From assembly GCF_003171515.1 (NCBI RefSeq), contig NC_089395.1, positions 434,001 through 498,000 on the forward strand: 64,000 bases of DNA, in the 5' to 3' direction. Below, piece by piece: positions 31,605-41,414 of this stretch. This DNA comes from Pyrenophora tritici-repentis (lineage: Eukaryota; Ascomycota; Dothideomycetes; Pleosporales; Pleosporaceae). The stretch's first letter is position 1. The number at the start of each line of letters is the position of its first letter. A program made the position numbers and the translations under genes. The notes below the pieces were generated by a model. It was not told where the DNA came from. It saw only the letters and a program-made list of their open reading frames with translations, and ran no database searches.

Positions 31605-33881
31605 ATGACGCCCAATGCAAAACGACTCAAAATGTCACCATCCACAGATCGCAAACGAGCCGTGCGCATAGCCGGGTGCTCAGGTGGCTTCACCGACCGT
31701 TCAACAGCCATTGCGCGCATGGCAGCAGATCCAGATGTCGACGTCGTCATGGGTACTTCCCTTCCCCCCCTTCACCCATCCACACACACACACATACATA
31801 CAACCGGCCTAACACATAAACCCAGGCGACTGGCTCTCTGAAATGACGATGACGCTCCACGGCAGCGGCAAAGTAAAAAACAGCAGCAGCAGCAGCACCA
31901 CCACCACCACCACCACCACCACCAAATCCCCCGCCCTAGAAGAACGCATGAAAACAGCAATGTACGCAGAAACCTTCCTCCAATGCTTCGAGCCCGCCAT
32001 CCCCCCTCCTCGTACGCAACAAAACCAAACTCGCCGTAAACGCCGGCGCATCAGACACCCAACTCCTCGCCGAGGTTGTCGTGGATCTGTTACAGAAGAA
32101 CGGGGCTGGTCACCTCAAAGTGGCGTGGATTGAAGGCGACGATGTAACCGGTCAGGTCAACAGGCTGATCAAAAAAGGGGAGAAGTTTGAGAGCTTGATG
32201 CATGGGAAGGCGCTCGAGGAGTGGGGTATGGAACCGGTTTGTGCGCAGGCTTATTTGGGGGGGTTGTGTATTGCGGAGGCGCTGAGGGAGGGGGCGGATG
32301 TTGTTATTGCAGGACGGGTGGCGGATGCTGCGCCGGTTATTGGGGCTGCGGCGTGAGTTTTTTTTTAACATCGTTTGCTTCAACAGCCAAGTTAACGGGG
32401 AGATTTCCTTTTGGAGTGGGGGCTGATATCCCGATGCAGATGGTGGCACGACTGGCGAAACGACCAATTCGACGAACTTGCCGGCGCACTCATTGCGGGC
32501 CATTTGATCGAATGCTCAAGCTACGTTTGTGGGGGGTACTACTCCATGTTCAAGGATTTGATGAAGAGTGGGAAACATATAAATATGGGGTTTCCCATTG
32601 CGGAGGTCGAGGCTGATGGGATTTTCAATATTGCAAAGGAGAAGGATAGTGGTGGTATGTAAACCCCCATTCCCCCTCCCATCTTTATCACTAACCCATG
32701 CCACCTCATCTACATAGGCTGTGTAACAGTAGGAACATGTACATCCCAACTCCTCTATGAAATCCAAGGCCCACTGTACTACAACTGCGACGTCACAGCC
32801 GACATCACTGACGTGCAAATGGAGCAAATCAGCGAAGACGTCGTGCGAGTGACAGGTATCAAAGGGCTGCCTCCGCCGCCGACTACGAAAATAGGAATTA
32901 CGGCGCCGGCGGGGTGGCAGTGTGAGTGGCATATGTTTATGTGCGGGTTAGATATCGAAGAGAAGTGTAAGATGACCGAGGAACAGATTAGATATGGTAT
33001 TTCCCCCTCTCCCTTCCCTTCCCTCTCCCTAACTAACCCACCCACCCAGCAATCGGCCCCAACACCACACGCTTCACAACCCTCCACTTCCACGCCAACG
33101 GCACCTCACCCCTCAACGCCCCCACCCAAGACGCCTCAACCGTCGACTTCCGCATATTCGCCCAAACCCACGACGCCACCCTCGTCCGTCCAGACGCCCC
33201 CCAAGCCTTCAACCGCTGGTGTCTAGAAGTCTTCCTGCAATGCTGTCCCGGCCTCTCGCTATCCAACGACCTCCGCCAAGTCGTGCCGAAACCGTACTAC
33301 GAGTATTGGGTTACTTTACTCCCGCAAACGGAATTACCGCTACGCGTGCACGCGCTGTGGGAAGGGGGTAAGACGATGGATCTAGCGCCGCCGGCGGTGA
33401 CGAAAATATACAGCAAACGGCAACCGTCCTACGAGACGAGTAACCCTGTTCCGCTGGGGCAGTTTGGAGAAACCGTTCATGCGCCCTTGGGGTATATTGT
33501 CGCGGGTCGCTCGGGGGATAAGGCGTCAGATTGTAATTGTGGGTTCTTTGTGAGACACGAGGATGAGTGGGATTGGTTGCGGAGTTTTATGACGGTTGAG
33601 AGGGTGAAGGCGTTGTTGGGCGAAAACGAGTATAAAGGTGGTGAGATTGAGAGGTTTGAGTTGAGTGGGATTCGGGCGGTGCATTTTTTGCTGAGGGATC
33701 ATTTGGATCGGGGGTATAATGCTAGTAAGACGTATGATACGTTGGGCAAAAGTAAGTGGCATTGTCCCTGGTGGGTGTGTGGCTGTGAGTTTGCTAACGC
33801 GGGGTTGTAGATGCTATGGAGTATATGCGTGCGAAGACTGTGGATTTGCCAAAGAAGTTTTTGGAGAGGGGGAGGATTTAG
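31605..33881 (+). pseudogene. AtuA/DUF1446-like acyclic terpene utilisation family protein, frameshifted
   Basis: Six exons: 31605-31752, 31826-32352, 32440-32654, 32718-32996, 33050-33751 and 33811-33881. Family blocks run in order: RIAGCSGGFTDR, VVMGDWLSEMTM, LAVNAGASDTQLLAE, VAWIEGDDVT, SLMHGKAL, DVVIAGRVADAAPVIGAAA, HLIECSSYVCGGYYS, GFPIAEVEADG, GCVTVGTCTSQLLYEIQGP, and GRSGDKASDCNCGFFV near the end. Within exon 2 the frame shifts by one base: a run of six C at 31991-31996 follows FEPAI, and the next family block (LLVRNKTKLAVNAG) is in the neighbouring frame, so the exon sum is 1942 nt, one too many. The shift is a one-base insertion, either real or a sequencing error. Exon 2 also has an in-frame CAG/CAC microsatellite giving Ser and Thr runs. 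In bacteria AtuA acts in citronellol/geraniol catabolism; the fungal role is unknown. Confidence 0.85.
31881..31923 (+). repeat. In-frame CAG/CAC microsatellite in AtuA-like gene
   Basis: Five CAG-type units followed by about ten CAC units, coding for a Ser run and then a Thr run between LHGSGK and ALEERMKTAMYAETF. Its length is likely to vary between strains. Confidence 0.8.
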
Positions 33882-34356
33882 ACGGGGGGATCGTGTTGGA
33901 ATCGATTACTTACTCTCTCTTTTTGAGATGAGAGTATACAGTGAAGATCCCACAATACATTACTCCAAGCCTTTTTCAGCGCGTACATGGCATTTCAAAA
34001 GCAAGTCATGAATTCAACTACTCTCAAGACTCTAGACCTGTTTGCACACCAGCGAAAAAGTATTACAGAAACGTCATGAGCGCTGTTCCCTCAGCGCATA
34101 CCTGATGCAGCCCCAGTGCCATAAAACGCCATTCCAGTCATAGCAGTCTTGATCTGCTTGCACGTAGCCAGTACAGTACGGCCGTGAAAGAAAGCAGGAT
34201 AAAAGAGTAAGCAGGGAAGTATGCTGTCAACTAATAGTCGTCTCACAGACATGAAAGATGCAACGCTTTTTCCATCATTATGCTCGGTCTTTTTCTGACG
34301 CCGAATGAATGTTATGTAGACGCCAGCATCCCGAGCAGAAACAGTGCACTCTAATC
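33882..34356. other. Convergent 3' flanks
   Basis: A 475-bp stretch between two stop codons (AtuA-like on plus, bHLH on minus). It presumably holds both 3' untranslated regions. No gene seen. Confidence 0.5.
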
Positions 34357-35682
34357 TCAACCTCCTTGCTTGAGCTTGAGGTTCATGACATATTGCATCA
34401 AGCTGCAGTCGTCACACTTGACTAATGACTGTAGTGCTTTGACCCTCGTGCGTAGCAGTTCGTTCTCGTCTGCCAGGTTCTTCTTGTCCTTTTCCATCTG
34501 CTTGATGTAGGCAGTCGCCGAGGCTAGGATAACGGCCTTGCTGGGCTTCGAAGGCGTGGGCAGGTCCTCAATGTCAGCGCCATCGCATCCTCGGTTCTGC
34601 TGTAGTGACGGTACGACACGCTTGAGGGAGTCGAGTTGGGTGTTTAGAGATTCGCGGTACTTTCGTTCGACTTGGTTGTGTGGTAAGCGCCGGCGGGGCT
34701 TTGACTTTCCATCATCGGGGCCTTCGGGGGAGTCTTTCGCAGACGTCTCCTCTGCAGTTTCGCTCTTATGCCGTGGCTGCTCTTCAGCGGGCGATGTGGT
34801 ATTCTGCTGGCTTTCGAATTGACGAGTTGAGAAGCCATTGGCGGATGCATCGCTCTCTGATCGCTTCTTAGGTCGTGGCTGGATTTCAACTATGCCGTCT
34901 TCAGCAGTGACTTCTTGGGGCTCGTTGAGCAGATTGGTAATGCTGGGAAGAGCGTCTTGATCGGCGAACAAGAACGGTGCACAGCCTCCGCCACACGTTG
35001 ATGGATTTGGAGGCGGTCCGTTCACGTCATGGTTGGGACACAGTGGTGAAGTCCAGCAGGCAGAGAGGATGTCTGGCTTATTCTTGATTCGCTTGGAGGT
35101 GGTATTGGCCGCTTGCGATGTCTTCCGCTCCACGCTCGGATTTGCAGTGTTTGATGCTCCCTTGGGTCCATCGGGGAAGGTGAGATCCTCCACGAAACCT
35201 GAATCCAAGTTGTTGGGAAACATGGACTCGTATGCAGGGTTAGGGAAAGTGTTTGCACGCTGTAGTGCTTGCCTCTGAGCCGATGACATCTGGGCTAATT
35301 GGTTCAGCTCATTCATCGACGCTTGAAATGCTTGTGATGTTGAGTCGTTAGCAGTCTCAAGGGCGGGCTCTGGAGACTGTTCTGTGCTAGACTTGCCGAC
35401 AGCAAAGTTGTTGCCAAAGGGTTTGAGGACGTCTAGGTCGCCGAGGAAATAGTCGTTGGACAAGAACAGTGAATCGTCAAAGTAGGAATCGCCCGAGGGT
35501 GGGCCGAGGAAGGAGTCGAAGTTGTTGAGGTCTTCAGGAGAAGATCCTGACGTGTCGGTCGTTGTGGATTTGGGCATCTGTGAGGTGGGAGGGGCAACGG
35601 GTTGTGCTACAAGATTCGCCCATTCGTCGCTCGGTATCTTGAAGGACTCAGTGTTGAGATACGCATCCCAATTGAAGGCCAT
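34357..35682 (-). CDS. SREBP-type bHLH-zipper transcription factor
   Basis: One uninterrupted exon on the minus strand; 441 residues, ATG at 35682. The basic region reads RRRLPHNQVERKYRESLN (from about residue 328). It has the H-x-x-x-E-x-x-Y pattern; a tyrosine in place of the usual arginine is the hallmark of the SREBP subfamily. Helix 1 (LDSLKRVVPSL), a long loop (about 20 residues, DGADIEDLPTPSK), helix 2 (KAVILASATAYIKQME) and a heptad zipper (LADENELLRTRVKALQ) follow. The acidic, Ser/Asn-rich N-terminal 250 residues may be an activation region; a short Cys-rich segment (SACWTSPLCPNH and STCGGGCAPF) is unusual. No transmembrane segments are present, so it is not a membrane-tethered SREBP. 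Related fungal factors control hypoxia/sterol response or hyphal morphology; the exact orthologue is not identified. Confidence 0.9.
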   Translation of the reverse strand: MAFNWDAYLNTESFKIPSDEWANLVAQPVAPPTSQMPKSTTTDTSGSSPEDLNNFDSFLGPPSGDSYFDDSLFLSNDYFLGDLDVLKPFGNNFAVGKSSTEQSPEPALETANDSTSQAFQASMNELNQLAQMSSAQRQALQRANTFPNPAYESMFPNNLDSGFVEDLTFPDGPKGASNTANPSVERKTSQAANTTSKRIKNKPDILSACWTSPLCPNHDVNGPPPNPSTCGGGCAPFLFADQDALPSITNLLNEPQEVTAEDGIVEIQPRPKKRSESDASANGFSTRQFESQQNTTSPAEEQPRHKSETAEETSAKDSPEGPDDGKSKPRRRLPHNQVERKYRESLNTQLDSLKRVVPSLQQNRGCDGADIEDLPTPSKPSKAVILASATAYIKQMEKDKKNLADENELLRTRVKALQSLVKCDDCSLMQYVMNLKLKQGG

Positions 35683-37043
35683 GATGACGGTTGGTGAGTG
35701 GTAGTTACACCACGGATGTCACGCGTTGATCAGGAGATATGACTGCCAAGGTGCGCTGGCTAATCCGAAAGTGTGCTTAGCAGGCGAAGTGCAGGACAGG
35801 GTCTGGTCGAGGATATAAGTGCAGCTGCGTCTTATTCGCGTGAGTCACGTTTCAGGGTCACTTGGCTCGGTTCAGTCGACGACAAAGAGTGAGGGTGTAG
35901 TTTAACGTGGGAGAAGGGTTTCCTGCGGTTTGGCCGGGGCCTGGCTTGTTTAAGAGTGATGAGTAACACAAAACAGCAGAGCTTGGCGACTGCTGCAAAG
36001 ACGTTACCCTTGAACTTCACGCGTCTTTGTGGATAGGATGGTACGGGCTGTCTAGGGTATGATTTCCCGACTGGTCAAGAGGCGTGCAGGTGCAGAATCT
36101 GATGCACAGGCGAAAGAGATAGAGGCTGAGGAAGACCTCAGAGCTCGAACAGGTGTTCCGGCGCATCATGAGGCGGGAGCCGGAGTGCGCAAAGGTGCGA
36201 GCGGGTCTAGGTCGTCCTGATCAGACCACCTGGGAGGTGGCGTGATATTTCCCTGGGCCCCGCTCCAGTGCCACATACGTGCTAGCGTCTTGCAGCTCAT
36301 CGTGATGCGGGAGCCACAGCATCGCCACGCCGCTCACGAAACATGGTCGACTTTATGCTCTGTGCCTGATCTTCACCAATCTGCATGGTATTGCGTGAAG
36401 AGCATGTCTTGAAGACGATACCACGTTAAGGCGGGCGCCAGTGGCATTCCCGCTAGCGGCCCCGGTTGCCCCACGAAGACCAGGGCCACCTTGTCAAGAC
36501 CCTGCATTTCATCCGAGTTTATTCTTCTTTTTTGTTAACTGGCAAGGTTCATGAGATGCATAGCGAACATGGTGGGTTTCCTCACAACTGCTGTCGTGCC
36601 AGGTCGGGCGGCTGGCTACATGGGCTATAAAAACATAACCTCGGTAAGGGTCAGATCATACTGCGAAACCCCCACTCAAACCCACCTCACGCTGTTATCG
36701 ATATACTAGTTGACGCGAAACATGCCATGTAAGATATCTCCGCCACATGGAAGACACCAGTTAACACTTCTTCCTATCCGCATTCGCTGCGACAATGTGC
36801 ACATGCACGTTGAGCCGCAGTCTATGGCAGTCAGACTGGCGCAATAAGGTCGGTCAGTCTCACTGATGGATATTGTTCACATGGCTCCTATGAGGGTCTG
36901 GAACCAGCCTACAGCTCGTTCCGCAGCTGCGCAAAACCGAGCTCGGGACGAGATGCTTCATTCAGCCTACATGTCGAGCAACTGGACCCGAGTGCAAGAG
37001 ACAAGTCTCAGCTCGCCTTCGTTATCAATACAATCTGTCGTCC
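35683..37043. other. Promoter region of bHLH gene and gene-poor flank
   Basis: About 1.4 kb, probably the bHLH promoter and leader next to 35682. A 62-codon frame at 36866-37054 (+) has no support. Confidence 0.4.
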
Positions 37044-37663
37044 TCAGACCATGACGATCATGGGTATTGTCGGGTCTAGTCTTTCTCGCGTTCTTCGTCT
37101 TGCTGCTCTAGAGCCGGGTATGATCGGCCTATGGCAGAGTGGACAGTACTCGTTGTACTTTGTAAACCATTCGTCTAGACAGTGCGAGTGAAAAGCGTGA
37201 GAGCATTCAAGCCCACGTATTTGCGCGTCGTCGACGAACTCGTCCAGACATATGGCACTGTGTCGTTAGCCCAAATCGCGCTATCCATCGCACGATGCCC
37301 AAACTCACCATATTGGATCGCTCATTTGTAGCGATGCCGGATTCTTTTCCTTCTGACTCGCGAGCCAAACGTAGAAACTCTGCGACTTGATATGACTGTC
37401 TAGCTCGTTTTGTCGCGACTGCCATCTCTCTTCTTTGATAGTCGATTCATTGTGGATTAGTCGTGGGATGATGAAGCCCCTGCGACGATTACTGTCCGTC
37501 AGCTTAGACAGGTGAACACAGTACAGCGCACAATTTTGAAAACTGACATGAATATCAGCACTATGAGCACGATTATCAAAGCCGCTGGCACAATGATGGC
37601 GACTACGATGGTGCCACTTTTCGCATTCGGTGTTCCGCCAGCTGCCTCTGTGCCGTTTGACAT
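37044..37663 (-). CDS. Small membrane-anchored RING-H2 protein (probable E3 ubiquitin ligase)
   Basis: Three exons on the minus strand: 37663-37548, 37491-37309 and 37257-37044, with introns of 56 and 51 bp; 170 residues. After a short polar N-terminus (MSNGTEAAGGTPNAKSG) comes one transmembrane helix (TIVVAIIVPAALIIVLIVLI) followed by a basic stop-transfer (NRRRG). The C-terminal RING-H2 finger reads CAICLDEF, then LECSHAFHSHCLDEW, then CPLCHRP. All eight ligands are present (C-x2-C-x14-C-x-H-x2-H-x2-C-x10-C-x2-C), the first cysteine codon being split by intron 2. A tail of RRRTRER follows. Single-helix RING-H2 proteins are usually membrane E3 ligases for protein quality control or receptor turnover; the substrate here is unknown. 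Each exon is short, so the gene is easily missed. Confidence 0.85.
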
Positions 37664-38856
37664 TGCGATGAAAACCAGGTTTCACGGCCGTCTTGGGGAA
37701 AAAGATATATGAGCGTCCCAAGATTGACGGTGCTCGATGTAGAGCGTATATACAACAAGAGATGTATCCGTCGTCGACTGTTCGAGCTTAATGCATACTC
37801 TGGGTGTCGCAGTAATCGACCAAGCGTATGCGGTACCCCCACAGCCGACGTATGGTATTATAACGAATAGCGCACAGCGTGCACATGGACGCCGCAAAAC
37901 TTATAGACGATGCAAGTCAAAGAAGACAGGTGGTTGTGGAATTTCATATCGAGGATAAGCCCGGCTTTTCGGTACCTCGTAACTTTGTCAGATGCCAAGG
38001 TCTACGGCATTTCCCCCTCTCGATCGGAGATGACATCCGTCACTGTATTACGAGAAACCCCATGAGCCGAACATGACCGATTGGGTCGCAGGCATCGTGA
38101 ACCATCGTGTGACCCTTGTAATCTAATTAATCGCTTTCGGCCCATGTGGTTTTCCGGTATGTAGGGACAGACGTTACTCTTGGGTTTCTCATCGCAGACG
38201 CGATATACCACGGGAGCTTTAGAATGAGCATCTCTTTTACGTTCAAACTTGAGGTGCATGTTTATGTGGTTGCACATGAGCTGTGTGCTACCATACAGTG
38301 CTGCAGCCCAGCCTCTTTTAGCCTTCAGCGTAGCTGGCCGTGCATCTAACACTTATACTACAGCTCATAGTCTCATGGACGACATTTCATTTGACAGCTT
38401 TGTAAAAGGCAAATATCATTGATATAACGAGTGTATATAGTTGTTATTGAATTGTTGTAGAGCCATAGTTGCGACGACAACATGGCAAACGAAGTGTAGG
38501 CTGTAATAAGATCCGGTAGTTTCAGGCGCCCTTCGGGAGTCGAATCGTGACTTGGATAGAGAAGAAAATAAGCCCAAGGGCTGTTGTCTTGAGAGCTGTT
38601 TATCGCGATGCTTGGACATGTCTTCCGTGTCGGATGTGGGGCCGAGGTAAAAGGGAGAAGAAGGTTGTTGTATTGAGAGAGCTACAGAGAGCGGTTATAT
38701 ACACAACCAAGATGAATAAGCAGGTCACGTAGAGTCACGTGAGAGATGCAGTTCACATGTACTTTGTGAACTGAGGTGCCATGCTGACATTCCGCCTCCT
38801 CTACATCTTGAAGTTAGTAACTCATCAGAAAATAGACTATGTTTTACTTACTTGTA
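37664..38856. other. Intergenic, no gene supported
   Basis: The upstream region of the RING-H2 gene and the 3' flank of the small secreted protein gene. Short frames on both strands have no signal peptide, domain or splice support. Confidence 0.4.
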
Positions 38857-39175
38857 CTAGGCACATGTATCACGGCTGGGACTGCAACTAAGGCCCCCTC
38901 CATTTGCGGCAGGTTGACACCAGCCGTTAATGACGTCTTTCTATTTGAACAATTCGTTAAGCATGTACTACACACGTTATCAAACCAGCATACCACTGTT
39001 CCGTCCTATCACAAAAGCTAGCTATGTTCTACACGTAATCAAAGCAACATACTATGGGGTCTGCAACCGAACAGGGCTGGCATTTTGTGATGCAGCCATC
39101 ATCAATAATCTCCAATGTTCCCGCGTAGGCTATGCTAAGAAGCGGAAGAAGAGCGAGGAGAGTCGAGAATTGCAT
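38857..39175 (-). CDS. Small secreted cysteine-rich protein 1 (effector-like candidate)
   Basis: Two exons on the minus strand: 39175-39053 (123 nt) and 38940-38857 (84 nt). The intron is 112 bp with donor GTATGT, a CTTAAC branch-like site and acceptor AATAG. The product has 68 residues. The first 18 (MQFSTLLALLPLLSIAYA) are a classical signal peptide with a small-residue cleavage site. The mature part of 50 residues has six cysteines in the pattern C-x3-C-x2-C-x13-C-x10-C-x6-C and ends in DTCA. Small size, signal peptide and an even cysteine number fit the general profile of fungal apoplastic effectors or other secreted disulfide-rich proteins. No homologue is recognised, and neither activity nor host role is implied by the sequence. 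Confidence 0.6.
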
Positions 39176-39988
39176 TTTGATCAAGAGTAAATTGTTTAGC
39201 TTTAGTATAGGTCGGAGTTGGTGTGGTCTGACTTAGGTGGGGAATGGAAGAGGATTATATGTTCTCCTCGTCCGGACGGTAAGGGGTATCTCTACGAGTC
39301 ATATATGGCTTACATACCCGCCGCCTTCTCCGCTTACAAGTGACGATCTGGTGGTTTGGAGTCTTGTCTTGGCGAGATGCTTCGATAATACGAGCTCATA
39401 CCTTTCTGAATACAATATGAGAGCAGCGGCATATTCCGAGCCATGGTGCTCTAGACCTACCTGCCGAGAATACCGTCATGATTATACTTTTGACTAGATT
39501 GTAAACAGTTAGATGCTCACAAGGTACGAGTACAAGAGGAACTAGATAAAATTTCCGCTTCTACCGTTTTCCGAGAAACATATGACCGAACAAGCGTCCG
39601 AATATCTATAAAGCCAGACTGGCCATATGCCACTACTTCTTTCCCAACCATTATCTCCCAAAAGAATCAGACCAGCTATAGGGGGCAAACGTGCTAAACA
39701 CCGACTACAATTTTTAGGCAAGAGAGGCTGATATGCATACGCTCATAGCAGTAACTCTTAGGAGCAGGTTCTCGTGTTCATAGCTATCTGGTAACAGCAA
39801 ACAAGGTGTCGTGTGCTGTACCGCTACCTCAGTTTCCTCCTGCTACGAAAAAGAAAAAAAAACAGTACTACTACTCAGCTCAAAGAGAATAGCATATAAG
39901 AAATTGAGTGAACTATATTCTAACAATTTTATAAGCTTTACTCCAACACTTGTCTATCTTACCAACCTATCCGTCTAATACATCACTT
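39176..39988. other. Intergenic between two small secreted protein genes
   Basis: About 810 bp, presumably the promoter of small secreted protein 1 and the 3' flank of small secreted protein 2. Nothing else seen. Confidence 0.4.
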
Positions 39989-40315
39989 TTAATCACCCTT
40001 GATACAGCTCGGTCCAGTTGGAGATTGGCACGAGAAGGTGCTTCTATTTTCACAAACAACTGCTAGTACAGCGTTAGTATGATATACTATAGGTAGCGTC
40101 AAGGTTTGCCTACCCTGGCAGTTTCTAGAGCAGCACTGCCCCTGGTCTGGGCTACCACCGTCACACGGAACTATATCTATTAGCAGCGGAAAGTCAGTTT
40201 AAATAGATGGTTACGTACATCCATTGAGTAGACATTGTCTCTCTTGGAGTGTTGCGGGAAGGGCCGCTACTGATGTAATAGCCACGATAGTGGCGACGAT
40301 GGAAGTAAGCTTCAT
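39989..40315 (-). CDS. Small secreted cysteine-rich protein 2 (effector-like candidate)
   Basis: Three exons on the minus strand: 40315-40219, 40176-40114 and 40059-39989, with introns of 42 and 54 bp. The second intron has a perfect CTAAC branch site (CATACTAACGC) and acceptor TAGCAG. The product has 76 residues. A signal peptide (MKLTSIVATIVAITSVAALP) is followed by LQER, a possible Kex2-like processing site. The mature part has eight cysteines in the pattern C-x8-C-x9-CC-x3-C-x3-C-x7-C-x7-C. The adjacent CC pair and spacing recall knottin-type folds, but no family is assigned. Frame is kept across both introns and every exon adds cysteines, which strongly supports the model. Same strand as small secreted protein 1, about 0.8 kb away. 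Confidence 0.7.
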
Positions 40316-40889
40316 GATATAGGTCGAAGTCGACGTAGGTAGTAAAGTATAGGTGACGATGTGTCGATATCTTCTGTTAGGTAGAGCGACTACCCGTTCT
40401 TATAGTGAACACCGACCTTATCAATTGGCATGCTCTATATCTCGCGAACAAAGAGGCATTGCGAGCTAACCGACCACTGTTACGTATAAGTAGCTAATGA
40501 ACAGGCTTAATAATTTTGATACGGTCCTTCTTCAGTGTTAGGGTATGCGTAACTCACCGCTTAAGGAGAGCTATATCAGGTTGATCCAGCCACTGTTCAA
40601 TCCCCGCTTTATGATCTTTATATTCTTATCTCAGCGTCTGAGCGCGGATTGTTGAGCGGCTGCCTTTTCAAATACGGAGTCAACTTTTGAGACATAGAAA
40701 TCCCCCCTTGATAACCCAAAAATATCATGCCTCCGACCAGGGAAATTGCGACCTCATCAGCTGTACACGAGGACTAAGATTGGCGTCTGTAGTTCGATGC
40801 ATGTAATACTCTTAGCCTACTTCGATTATCAAATCGTGCGTAATGCTAAGGCGGTTGCGCCAGGAAGTAGTGCATAAAGAGACAGGTAG
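40316..40889. other. Intergenic, no gene supported
   Basis: Upstream region of small secreted protein 2. A tRNA-like TTCAATCCCC at about 40598-40607 was examined and does not fold into a tRNA. Confidence 0.4.
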
Positions 40890-41335
40890 TTACTGAATGC
40901 GGAGGTCGGCGGAGGGAGGGAATGCATTAGTGTTGGTTATCCATCGCAAAACCTGGCTTGCCAGCATTACCTTGACAATCTCGTGAACGCAATGCGGTAT
41001 TTGTTCCTGCAGATCAACCGAGAACTGACTGTTATCGTATTTCTTCGTAAAAGGCAAGATAGCGCGGAATAGGCAGAAATGCCTATAGCTAGTCAATGCT
41101 AGTGCCGCACAGCTATCATAAGCGCGGGTAGCACAATAGCCTTGAAATTCCATCAGCACCCTCCCCGTAATCCTATACTGACTGTCACTGTCCGAGACGA
41201 GACTGAAAGCTTCCACAAGGGAAATAGGAGAGCCAAGTTAACGGTGATGTTGTAAATACTGCACATCCGAAGTGACAATGCACGATAAGGGCCAAGGGCG
41301 AACAAAAAGATGAGAAGATCACGCAGTGTAAACAT
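40890..41335 (-). CDS. Possible small secreted protein 3
   Basis: Tentative two-exon model on the minus strand: 41335-41265 and 41202-40890. The 62-bp intron has donor GTGCAG, a GTTAAC branch-like site and acceptor TTTCAG; 127 residues. The N-terminus (MFTLRDLLIFLFALGPYRAL) could be a signal peptide, and four cysteines follow. Points against it: the ATG lies only 79 bp past the RAD50 stop on the same strand, leaving little room for a promoter, and no homologue is known. Without the intron, both pieces are open in different frames. Confidence 0.3.
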
Positions 41336-41414
41336 ACATCCTGATGAAGATGACAGACACTAACTACACGCGCCTACTTCCACAGACGAAACCTCACAAC
41401 CGTAATAAGCAGCA

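Noticed and set aside
40590..40615. tRNA-like TTCAATCCCC motif
   Set aside because: No acceptor stem or A-box at the right distance; no cloverleaf.
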